Source: Posidonia oceanica (lineage: Eukaryota; Streptophyta; Magnoliopsida; Alismatales; Posidoniaceae). From it: a stretch of 64,000 nucleotides of DNA. Of the stretch, positions 41,131 to 51,228 are shown in pieces; position 1 is the stretch's first letter; each line of letters starts with the position of its first letter. Position numbers and translations under genes: made by a program. The stretch spans positions 18,928,001-18,992,000 of the forward strand of contig JAZBRS010000049.1 in the NCBI GenBank assembly GCA_037176725.1. The letters run 5' to 3'. The notes beneath the pieces were generated by a model. It saw only the letters and a program-made list of their open reading frames with translations. It did no database searches and was not told the origin of the DNA.

Positions 41131-42270
41131 TGCGGGCTGGCACCCCAAACTGCCCGGCGAAAGGTCCGTCAACCTGTCATCATCCTCAGCTGATTATCCC
41201 CAGCTGAGTCCCCTACGGGCTGGCACCCCAAACTGCTCGGCGATGGGTTCGTCAACCTATCATCCACCCACTCGTTCATCTATCTTTGCATCCTGATGCC
41301 AGGGGCGCTTCGGACATCCCCTGGTATCATCCTGATACCAGGGGCATCTTTTGGCTGCCCTGCGGTATCATCCCTGGCTGATCATCCTCAGCTAAATTCC
41401 CCTGCGGGCTGGCACCCCAAACTGCTCGGCGAAAGGTCCGTCAACCTGACACTCTTCTCGGCTGGTCACCCCAGCTGAGTCCCCAGCTGATCGCCCTCAG
41501 CTGAATCCCTTGCGGGCTGGCACCCCAAACTGCTCGGCGAAAGGTCTGTCAACCTGACACTCTTCTCGGCTGGTCACCCCAGCTGAGTCCCCAGCTGATC
41601 GCCCTCAGCTAAATTCCCCTGCGGGCTGGCACCCCAAACTGCTCGGCGAAAGGTCCGTCAACCTGACACTCTTCTCGGCTGGTCACCCCAGCTGAGTCCC
41701 CAGCTGATCGCCCTCAGCTGAATCCCTTGCGGGCTGGCACCCCAAACTGCTCGGCGAAAGGTCTGTCAACCTGACACTCTTCTCGGCTGGTCACCCCAGC
41801 TGAGTCCCCAGCTGATCGCCCTCAGCTAAATTCCCCTGCGGGCTGGCACCCCAAACTGCTCGGCGAAAGGTCCGTCAACCTGACACTCTTCTCGGCTGGT
41901 CACCCCAGCTGAGTCCCCAGCTGATCGCCCTCAGCTGAATCCCTTGCGGGCTGGCACCCCAAACTGCTCGGCGAAAGGTCTGTCAACCTGACACTTTTCT
42001 CGGCTGGTCACCCCAGCTGAGTCCCCAGTTGGTCGCCCCAGCTGGATCCTTATCTCTACGGGCTGGCACCCCAAACTGCTCGGCGAAAGGTCCGTCAACC
42101 TAACGCTCTTCTCGGCTGGTCACCCCAGCTGAGTCCCCAGCTGATCGCCCTCAGCTGAATCCCTTGCGGGCTGGTACCCCAAACTACTCGTCTGACAAGC
42201 ACGACACTCTTGTCATCACTCTCTGCTTTCGATGCCATGAATGCGCTGGCCAACCCCTGGTGTCACCCCG
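41131..42270. repeat. 108-bp tandem array with 217-bp higher-order pattern
   Basis: Unit starts (gggctggcac) are at 41132, 41217, 41406, 41514, 41623, 41731, 41840, 41948, 42060 and 42168. From 41406 spacing is 108 or 109 bp except one of 112. Alternate units differ in the same places (aaattcccctgc against gaatcccttgc; gtccgtc against gtctgtc), giving a 217-bp repeat. Each unit carries the hairpin core AGGT ccgtca ACCT and a ggctggtcaccccagctgag part. A ccaggggc/cccctgg hairpin pair lies between at 41290-41370. Confidence 0.9.
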
Positions 42271-42379
42271 ACACCAGGGGCATCTTTTGATCGCCCCACG
42301 GTATCATTCTCTCCCCCTTTCCCCTATGGCGTTCCTGGCGTCATAGGGATGGTTTCTTCTCATCATTCCCTTACCCCTT

Positions 42380-42975
42380 CTTTGCCGGCCGATAAGTCCG
42401 ATATCTTATCATTCTCATCATGATCTCATCCCCTCTTTAGCTTAATTTCTCATCATGATCTCATCCCCTCTTTAGCTTAATTTCTCATCATGATCTCATC
42501 CCCCTCTTTAGCTTAATTTCTCATCATGATCTCATCCCCTCTTTAGCTTAACTTCTCATCATGATCTCATCCCCTCTTTAGCTTAATTTCTCATCATGAT
42601 CTCATCCCCTCTTTAGCTTAATTTCTCATCATGATCTCATCCCCCTCTTTAGCTTAATTTCTCATCATGATCTCATCCCCCTCTTTAGCTTAATTTCTCA
42701 TCATGATCTCATCCCCTCTTTAGCTTAATTTCTCATCATGGTCTCATCCCCCTCTTTAGCTTAACTTCTCATCATGATCTCACCCCCCTCTTTAGCTTAA
42801 CTTCTCATCATGATCTCATCCCCTCTCTAGCTTAACTTCTCATCATGATCTCATCCCCCTCTTTAGCTTAACTTCTCATCATGATCTCATCCCCTCTTTA
42901 GCTTAATTTCTCATCATGATCTCACCCCCCTCTTTAGCTTAATTTCTCATCACTACCTCATCCCCTCTTTGCCGG
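42380..42975. repeat. 35-36-bp tandem array flanked by GATAAGT hairpins
   Basis: About 15 copies of tctcatcatgatctcatccc plus ctctttagcttaattt run from about 42413 to 42955, with few differences. A hairpin GATAAGT ccgata t CTTATC stands on each side (about 42390 and 42977), both preceded by gccggcc. Confidence 0.9.
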
Positions 42976-43029
42976 CCGATAAGTCCGACATCTTATCATT
43001 CTCATCATGATCTTGCCCCCTCTTATCAA

Positions 43030-44045
43030 TCAATCAATCACTCGTGCTAGGCTGATATCCGAAACTATCAACAATCAATCACTCTCAGGCTGATAACCTA
43101 AACTATCTTCTGGCCGATCCATGGTTGGCCCGCAGTTGTGTTATACGGCTGACATCCAGTAACTGTCCCTCGTAATTGCACTTTTCCAGTTGATAGGTCT
43201 GTAAACTATCCACCGGTTGACAGGACCGTAAACTGTCGCTCCAGTTGGTAGGACTGTAAACTACCGCGTGCAATTACGTTATACGGCTGACATCCAGTAA
43301 CTGTCCCTTGCAATTGCGGTTTCCAGTTGATAGGACTGTAAACTATCCTCCAGTTGATAGGACTGTAAACTATCCACCGGTTGACAGGACCGTAAACTGT
43401 CGTTCCAGATGATAGACTGTAAACTATCCCGCAATTGCATTATACGGCTGATATCCAGTAACTATCCCTCATCATCGCGCGTTTCCAGTTGATAGGTCTG
43501 TAAACTATCCGCCGGTTGACAGGACCGTAAACTGTCGCTCCAGTTGATAGGTCTGTAAACTATCCACCAGTTGGTAGGACTGTAAACTACCACGCGCAAT
43601 GATGTTATACGGCTGACATCCAGTAACTGTCCCTCGCAATGCTGTTTCCAGTTGATAGGACTGTAAACTATCCTCCAGTTGATAGGTCTGTAAACTATCC
43701 ACCGGTTGACAGGACCGTAAACTGTCGTTCCAGATGATAGACTGTAAACTATCCGGCATTGCGTTATACGGCTGATATCCAGTAACTATCACTCATGGTT
43801 TGTGGGTTTCCAGTTGATAGGACTGTAAACTATCCTCCAGTTGATAGGTCTGTAAACTATCCACCGGTTGACAGGACCGTAAACTGTCGTTAGGCTGATA
43901 CTCCTAAACTATCACCCACAACCATGTTATACGGCTGATATCCAGTAACTATCACTCACAACTGCTCCGGTTGACAGGACCGTAAACTGTCGCTCCCGGT
44001 TGATAGGACCGTAAACTATCCGGACGATAAGCCCGTCACCTTATC
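43030..44045. repeat. Hairpin-unit tandem array of element A with covarying stems
   Basis: About 35 short units of 20-30 bp. Examples are GATAG gtctgtaaa CTATC (43192-43210), GACAG gaccgtaaa CTGTC (43219-43237), GGTAG gactgtaaa CTACC (43247-43265), and the other type GACA tccagtaac TGTC (43151-43167) or GATA tccagtaac TATC. Stem bases change in pairs while the loop stays nearly fixed. Units are grouped into larger repeats of about 180 bp separated by ttatacggctga and an 8-12-base spacer (for example caattgc, aatgatg). Confidence 0.88.
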
Positions 44046-44449
44046 GTTTTTTTTTCTCCTTTTCGGCGTGACCTTGTCCCAGGAAGACGAGATCACGCAC
44101 CCCCTTTCTGCGATGGGAGAGTTGGCCTCTCTCCCCTCGCTCCCTTCTTTCCTGCTAGCTTGCTCCCCGGGCGGGGACCAGCTGCACCCTGTTTTCCCTC
44201 GCTTTGTCGTGCAAGCCTGCCCTCCCTGCCAGACATTTGCACCACATCGCGCCTTTTTACCATTTTCTTGCATCATCTCTGCACTTTCTTAGCTAGCACT
44301 GCATGTCATTTTAGCATCACCAATATCACTTGCGCAGCATCAGCATTTTCTTCTAGCTGCACTAACTTTTATACTAACTCTTGCATTACACTCACATCAG
44401 CATGCATACACACAGCACAGCATCCATCTGCACTGGCATTTTGCATTGC
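44046..44449 (+). other. Sequence between arrays and PPT block of A
   Basis: A T-run (44045-44060), then mixed sequence rich in gcat and agcat. Nothing recognisable as coding. Confidence 0.5.
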
Positions 44450-44594
44450 GGCAACGGGCTACGATCTTCGGTGCATCCGCCGAATAAGTAGCTCACGCCC
44501 ATAGCAACCCGTTGCTCCCGCCGGTCAGATGGGGTGTCTTGTCAACCCTGAGCAGCGGCCGCGCTCCGCTTGCCCTTGCTCAGGGAGGGGCATC
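44450..44594 (+). other. PPT-proximal conserved block and polypurine tract of A
   Basis: The purine tract cagggaggggcatc (44581-44594) borders the 3' LTR. Upstream sequence shares ttcggtgcatc, taagtagctcacgcc, gtcttgtc and gagcagcgg with element B at 19120-19245. Confidence 0.8.
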
Positions 44595-47500
44595 TGTTGA
44601 CACCCCATCTTGGCAGGCCTGGACCCTTGGAGCCCTCCTTGGTGATTGCTGGATCAAACCCCAACCAAACCCTAACCCTAGTCCCTCTTCTCAACCCTTC
44701 AAAATCAGCCTGTCTTGGCCTAAACCTTTACCCCCCTTCCCAACCTCTAAACCTAACCAAAATTCATAGGAAAACCCACCACTATCCACTCAACAAACCT
44801 ACCCAAAAACCTAGGATTTTCCAAGCCTGACCCATTCCCAAAAACCCTAGAAAACTTAGGTGAAACTACCCTTTTTCTATGCCTTGAAACCCCTCCAAAA
44901 CCTCCTTAGAATCAAACCAAAATTTCAGACCCAAGACTTCAAACCTAGACTACCCACCCACCAATTTTCACTCCATTCCAAGACTATTAGGACCCTCTTT
45001 CACCCAAATTATCCTTTCCTCTCTCCGGGATTATCATTTTCTCTCTCCTCTCTCTCTCCTGATTATCATCTCTCTTTTCATCCCTTTCTGATCCTTTTTC
45101 TGGTCTGGCTGTGGGCCCCCTCTGTGCTTCTATCCTTCCTCTATCCTATCCCTATTTTTACTTTATTTTTAACACTTTTTCTGAATTTTTAAAAATCGTT
45201 TTCCTCCAACCTACCTTTTTCCTTTTATTCCCCTTTTTATTCCATTTTTTTCCTCCTTCTCTTTTCCCTTTTCTCCCTTTTGCAAAAATCCACAAAAACC
45301 CATAAAAATCTGTAAAATCTCAAAACATAAAACAAACAAATCAGTACCCTAAGAAAAACAATTAAAAAATGTTAAACAAGCAATTAACAACTTAAACTTA
45401 ACTTAAGCAAGCTAAAAAGAAGACTAAACATGCAAACTAAAAAATGCAAAACAAATCAAAAGAAAACACTGAAAAATCAGGAAAAAAGCTAAAACAAAAT
45501 CAAAACCCACCAAAGGTAAAAACCCATCAGAAGAATTAAAAAACAAACCCTAAAAAGAAGAATTAAAAAATCAAATACTAGAACAAGTAATTAAGGAAGG
45601 CAAAAAACCTAACCTAGTAAACACAAGAAAAACAAGTTAAAAACTTAATTTAAAAAGAAAAGGAAAACACATCTGAAAAGCCTAAAAGACACTCTATTAA
45701 ACCAGAAAAAATCCAACTAAAAACTTCAAGAAAAAACCAATAAATAAAAATCCAAACATAACTTAAAAGATTTAAGAAGGAAAAACCCTAAGAAGACTAC
45801 AACTTGAAAACATAAAACCAACCCTGATTAATAGGAAAATAAATCCTAAAAAATCCTAATTAATATCCTAAGTGTCCAGCAAAAGAAATGGAATTTTTAA
45901 AATAATTTAAAAAGGGATTAACAAACATCTAATCAAGTGAAAACCAATTAAAAACAAAACCAAAACCCTAAAACCCTAATCAAGCCCAAAACACATTAGT
46001 CAACTCAAAATAACCATTAAAAATCTTAATTAAAATCCTAACCTACAGCAAAACTCTTCTAATATTTTTACTTATTTTTAGTTTATTTTTACCTATTTTA
46101 TTTCCCCATTCTACCCTCTCTTTCTTTCCTCCTTCTTTCTTTCTTTCTTTCTTTCTTTCCTTCCTTACTGGGCTCAATCCGGCCCATTTCTTCTTTTCTT
46201 TCTTTTTCATTCTTTTTCTCAGCCCGCAGCAGTCCGGCCCGCGCTTCGTCTCCTCCTTCTTCTTCCTCGCGCTTCCACCAGATTTCCTTCCCGCGAGCTC
46301 GCTGCTACAGATCTCCCTCCATCCATTTGAATTCGAAGCTCCGTCCTTTCATCTACAGCAGCTCGCCGTCTCCCCGTCTCAGCAGCTTTTCCGGAGCCGG
46401 TCGCCTCAGTCCTCTCTGCTGCAGTGGCCGCCGGCCGAATTTGAAAGTTCCCCCGCGCGCCAGCAGCCTCCGCTCCCCAGATATAATCCTTCGATCCTCC
46501 TTCAATCCAAAAAGGGTCGAGACCTTCAGTGCAGAACCGGGAGCGAACAACCTTCAGCTTTAGAGCGAACTCAGAGAGGAACCCAGAGTTGAATCCAATT
46601 CCAGAGAGCCTTTTCCTTCACAATTCTCCCACCTGCAACTCATCCCTTTTCTCCTCTGTCTCCTCCACTTCCAGAAGAGAGAGTGGCCAGAGAGAGTGGT
46701 TTGGGAGTCACCTCTGCGTCCCGGAGAGAGACTCCAATCCCTCAGCCTCCTCCACCCAATTCCTTTCCCTTTCCCTGCCGAAACCTTCAGCAAAACCCCT
46801 TCTTCTATTTCCAGCTGACCAACACCCTTCCCGGCCTTCATCCTTCTCCCAATTCCTTCCCCAAATTCACCCAGAAACTCAGTCATTCCCCAACATCGTT
46901 CCCCAGCCATTCCACCACCTAACCTGCCCTGAAACATCACCTGAAGCCAACTGCAACGCAACACCTTCCCTTTGCAATTTCCTCCACTCTAGCCCACCAC
47001 CTTCTCCCAAATTCTACCCAGAAGTTCACCACACATCCACCTTTCCAAAGCCCCGGCCATCAGACCTTCTCGTCCACCACAGACCTTAAAACCCACTACA
47101 AACACTTGGCCTTGCTTCTGTCAGAAATCAACCCGGACCTCCATTCCCTATCTACTCACACTAGAATCCATTCCAGAGCATCCGAACTCCATCACCAGCG
47201 TCCCAGCAATCTCCCAGAGCGCTCCATCCAAGCCGACGAGCAGCAACACCCCTCCCTGACCTCCGGCAGCAACCTGTGAACCCAAATCAGTCGAACCATC
47301 ACCCGAGCTGCGAAGCTTCCGTCTGACCATCTGGGAAGCACCGGAGGAACATTCAGAAGCCGCTCCAACCTTCGCGAGCGACGGACGACGCCCACTGTGA
47401 CCGAACGACCTCCGCCGACCGGCTCTGGAACCACTGACGTCGGGGGAACAACTCAGTCGCGGAAAGAGGTAAATTTTGCTTCCGTTAGCTTCCTTTTCTT

Positions 47501-50500
47501 TTCCTCTCGCTTCCCCGCCCTTTAGACTAGCTTTTCCGGCCCTCCTGCTCCGTTTCCGCTCGCCGGTCCGGTCATCTTCTCCGGCAACGTCCTCCGGTCT
47601 TCGCGGCGCTCCAGCCAGCGGAACGCCATCCCGGTGATCCCCGGAGCTCCGCACGGACGTCAGGAGTCTCCTCCGGTCTTCAGAGCGCAGCTTCGCTGCG
47701 TCGAACGGCCGGACCGAGCTCCAGACCTTCTATAGAGCTCCGGCGAACGCTCCGGCACGTTCCAGACAGCGTCGTCCTCCACCGATTGCCGCCCTGTCTC
47801 CGCCAACTCCGGGAGCACCTCCTCCGTTCGACTGTGCATCCTCAGCCTCCCCCCCGTCGGCGGCACGAACTCTGGAAGCTTCGTGCTACAGTGATCGTCG
47901 CCGTCGACGATCAATACTGTGTCTTTATTTTTCAGTGTATATAGTTTTAGGGTGAATATTGCATATCTGTCTTAAGTTTTTTTATTTTTGCAATCCGGTC
48001 CTTATTTCATTTATTCTGCTTAGTTCTTATTTAAATACTTTGCTAAATTGCGCGATCTGTTTATGTTTTTCAATATTTGCAAGTAGATCCTTTTACTGTG
48101 CTGTGCTGCTTTAATTTTTTGTAGTTTAGTCCTCCTATTCCCAGTTTTTGCACCTAGGTCCTGCATTTAATCAGTTCATTTATTTACTCATATTTTACCA
48201 TACTGCATTGCATTCCAAGTCCCTGCATTTTCCCATTTTTGCATTTAAGTCCATGCACTGTAGAAACTTAGGTTCTGATTTTTATTTCTGGTTGATGCAT
48301 TGCATATTAGCCCCTCTGCTTTAGCATATTTGCAGTTAGGTCCATTTTAAATGGACAGTAACTGTGCTGCATCCATTTTAGCTTATTAAATTGCATTTTT
48401 AACCCCATGTTTTCCAGAAATCGCACTGTGGCCCTGTCATTTAAATTTCAGAGCATATTTTCCATACTAAATTGCATTTTTAGCCCCTGCATGATTTGAA
48501 AATCACACCTAGGTCCCTGCATGTTTAAAAAAAATCATGTGAAAAGACCATTTTGCCCCTAGGTTGCATTTTAGCCCCTATGCCCACCAAATTTCGTACA
48601 GACCTTCCACTAGTACCCCCAGACCCCCCAGGACCTTGTTTTCTGGAAAATTTGCATTTTAGACCCTAGATTTTTTCAAAATTGCACTCTGACCCCTTTT
48701 GGTTTCAAAATCTCTTTTAAAACATACCTTCTTTTCAAAACACCTTCCTGAGCCTAGTTTTTTTGCCAAATAGACCCTTGGCTTCCCCTGTTTTCAAAGT
48801 CTTCTCCTGTGGAACCCTGTTTTCTGGAAAATTTGCACTTTTAGCCCCTCTTCTTTTTCAAAATGCCTTCTGAACTCCTGGTTTTTCTCAAATTACTTCT
48901 CTTTGCTTTTCTTGCTTTCGCATGCATCCTGCACTCATTTAGTCTTGCATTTTAGCATCTTCTTGCACACACTAAGCACTTCTAGCTCCCTTTCACTTGG
49001 GAGGACCTTTTTGCACATCCCTAGGACCTCCTGAACACCTAGATCTGTTCTTCTCTCCTGTTCTGGCCCTTCTGCCTTGGAGCTGCGATATCTTCCAATC
49101 CGGCCGTTGGATCTTCTCAAATGAGCTGCCCAGGCGACCGCAGCGAAGCGCTCTTCAGCACAGACCAGACAGATTTCAGATCAGGCTCCCGGATTTCCAG
49201 GTATGTCCTCCTGAACCCCTGCATTGCATTCATTTGCATGGCACTTGCACAGTTTTCCGTGTTTTAGCTTTCTGTCTCTTTGAGCATGTAGAATAGGGTA
49301 TCCCCTTTCTGCTTGTATCCTCGAATCTCCGCTTCGCGTTTCTCCGTGTGTTTTGTGTTGTGTTCTCCCTGGATTTACCACTTTATGTGACTTTCTTCCC
49401 CCTTTTCCACGATTCGATCGCATCGCGAGCTTTGGGCAGCATGCGAGACACACCGTGGAATGGTTTAGTGGGAAACAGTCGCAAAGAGGTGGTAATTCCT
49501 CCGTTTGCCCCCCTCTCCCCTCTGTAGGTCTTCACACCTACTCTGAGTGGTCCTAAACGACGTCTGTTTTTACACACACGTTGTTTGACTCCCCTTTGGC
49601 CCCTTCTAATCTTTTCCTGCATTCTTGCATTCTCATGGCTTCTCCGAGGTTTTGCTTCGCTGTTTTGGCACCGTTTCGCGTGTCTGCTCTCGTTTTGGCA
49701 CCGTTTTGCGTGCCCTTCTGTTTTCTTGCCTGGTTTTGCACGCTGCCTTGCTTTCTCGCTCGTTTTGCGTGCCGATTTTATTCTTTCGCTCCGTTTTGCA
49801 TGCCTTTCTGTTTTCTCGTCTCGTTTTGAGTAGTTTCCTGTTTTCTTGCCTCGTTTTGCATGTTGTCTCGCTTTCTCGCTTGTTTCGCGTGCCGATTTCG
49901 CTTCTCTGCATCGTCTTGCGTGCCTTTCTCGTTTCTCGCCTCGTTTTGCGTGTTTTGCGCCGTTTTCCCTTGCATGTCGATTGCATTGCATGGTTTTCTC
50001 GCTGTTTCGTTTTCTCGCTTGCATTTGCATATAGGGCTGTGATGCTTACTGCCTGGAGTTCTCACGAGCTAGGTTACGCCTGGTTCGGAACACAGACAGC
50101 GCAGCTGAGCGCTTAGAGAGCACGTTTACTTCCTTGCATCGTTTCTTCCCACTTAGAGCACTCCTTGAGCATTCATTTAGGCATTCATAGGCACATAGGC
50201 ATTCAATCCTGCATCTTTCTGCGTATGCGAGCGTAAGCCTAGAAAGACCGATTTTCGGGCGTGTCGGGGGTGCCTAATACCTTCCCCGCACGTAACAGGA
50301 GTCCTTACCCTGTCTTTTGGCCCGCCATGACCGTACCGCCCTTATCCTAGGTTAGAGTCATCGCATTTGCATGTATTTGCATTTGTTTCCCTTTGCATTG
50401 CTTGGCTTTGCATTTCTTGCTTGGTTTTGCGCGTCAATTCACGCATTACCCCGGTTTTCCTCGTCTTCCGTTAATAGACGTGGTGGCGACTCTGATTTGT

Positions 50501-50609
50501 CTTATCTTTCCCTTTTCTCCTCGATTTTAAGTGTTTTTCGAGTTGAGCCTCTTCCTCGGATCTCAATCGCCGCTAAATAGCGAGCCTGGTTCCGATCGGG
50601 ATCGCTACA
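44595..50609 (+). mobile_element. 3' LTR of element A
   Basis: It has the same length (6,015 bp) and sub-regions as the 5' LTR, at a constant offset of 22,670. Differences seen are at 45003, 46025, 48137, 49150 and 49414, about 0.08%. No length change was found. Confidence 0.96.
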
Positions 50610-50614
50610 CTTGG
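50610..50614 (+). other. Target-site duplication of element A (right copy)
   Basis: cttgg repeats 21920-21924. Confidence 0.95.
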
Positions 50615-51228
50615 TTTTCCCCGCAGTTTTGTTTTATCGCCTGCATCTGCATTTAGGGCTATGATGCTTACTGCCTAGGAGTTCTCACGAACCAGGGTCC
50701 ACCCAGTTTGGAACACTAGTAGTGTTGTTGAGCACATAGATAGCATGCACGTTTATTTCCCATGCATAGCAGGTAGACATTCATGACATTTAGGCATTAG
50801 GCTAGCATTTCTCTGCATTAACGCGAGATTGCCTAAGAAAGACCGACTCTCGAACGTATCGGAGTGCCTAACACCTTCCCCGTGCGTAACAGGAGTCCTT
50901 GCCCTTTCTCTTGGCTCGCATTGACCTTTCCTTTATCCTGGGCATGAGTCATAGCATAGCTCAGCATTGCATTGCATCCCTTTGCCCCCTCTTTGCATCT
51001 GGTTTTGCATGTCTTTTCATGTATTACCCTCGATTTTCCCTATCTTCCAATTCAATAGACCTAGTGGCGACTCCGATTTTGTCTTATCATTTCTTTTCTT
51101 TTCTTTTTGCCAGCATTTTTTAGTCGAGTTTCTTCCCTCAGATCCTGCCGCATATAGTGAGCCTATTTTGATCGGTGCACGTGAGCTTTGGTATCGTGCA
51201 TGGATGATCAGAATTAAGGATTACTACA
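50615..51228 (+). mobile_element. 3' LTR of element B, second part
   Basis: Continues B's LTR after the A insertion (ttttccccgcag, then the U5 block at about 50835-50900) and ends ggattactaca at 51228, matching the 5' LTR end at 1428. The PBS-like decamer is at 51065-51074. Confidence 0.93.

Larger units (their letters stand above)
21925..50609 (+). mobile_element. Element A: complete 28.7-kb Tat/Ogre-like retrotransposon
   Basis: It has two 6,015-bp LTRs (21925-27939 and 44595-50609), a tRNA-Arg PBS, a polypurine tract and a 5-bp target duplication. The inner region encodes gag, protease with a G-patch-like segment, RT, two RNases H and integrase in a single frame broken by two stops. It adds a further sense ORF and about 3 kb of tandem arrays. 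Size and the dual RNase H place it in the Tat clade of Ty3/gypsy. Only five differences between the LTRs were found by eye, so insertion was recent. The two stops suggest it either relies on readthrough or is moved by proteins from sister copies. Confidence 0.95.
1..51228 (+). mobile_element. Element B, pol-less Tat-like LTR retrotransposon, interrupted by D and A
   Basis: The element runs from left of the window to 51228. Its 5' LTR ends at 1428 and is followed by a tRNA-Arg-type PBS at 1430. Its 3' LTR begins at 19262 after a purine-rich tract and ends at 51228 with the same terminal sequence as the 5' LTR (ggattactaca). Two later insertions split it: D at 4682-14761 and A at 21925-50609. 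B keeps a decayed gag but has no recognisable protease, RT, RNase H or integrase, so it depends on other elements or is dead. It is inserted in the pol gene of minus-strand element C; C coding sequence resumes at 51229. B's own target duplication cannot be checked because its left end is outside the window. Confidence 0.88.

Noticed and set aside
42413..42970. CRISPR-like array
   Set aside because: The units are contiguous tandem copies without unique spacers, in a plant retrotransposon.
51138..51228. Extension of C pol left of 51229
   Set aside because: This is the end of B's LTR read backward; the open frame across the junction is accidental.
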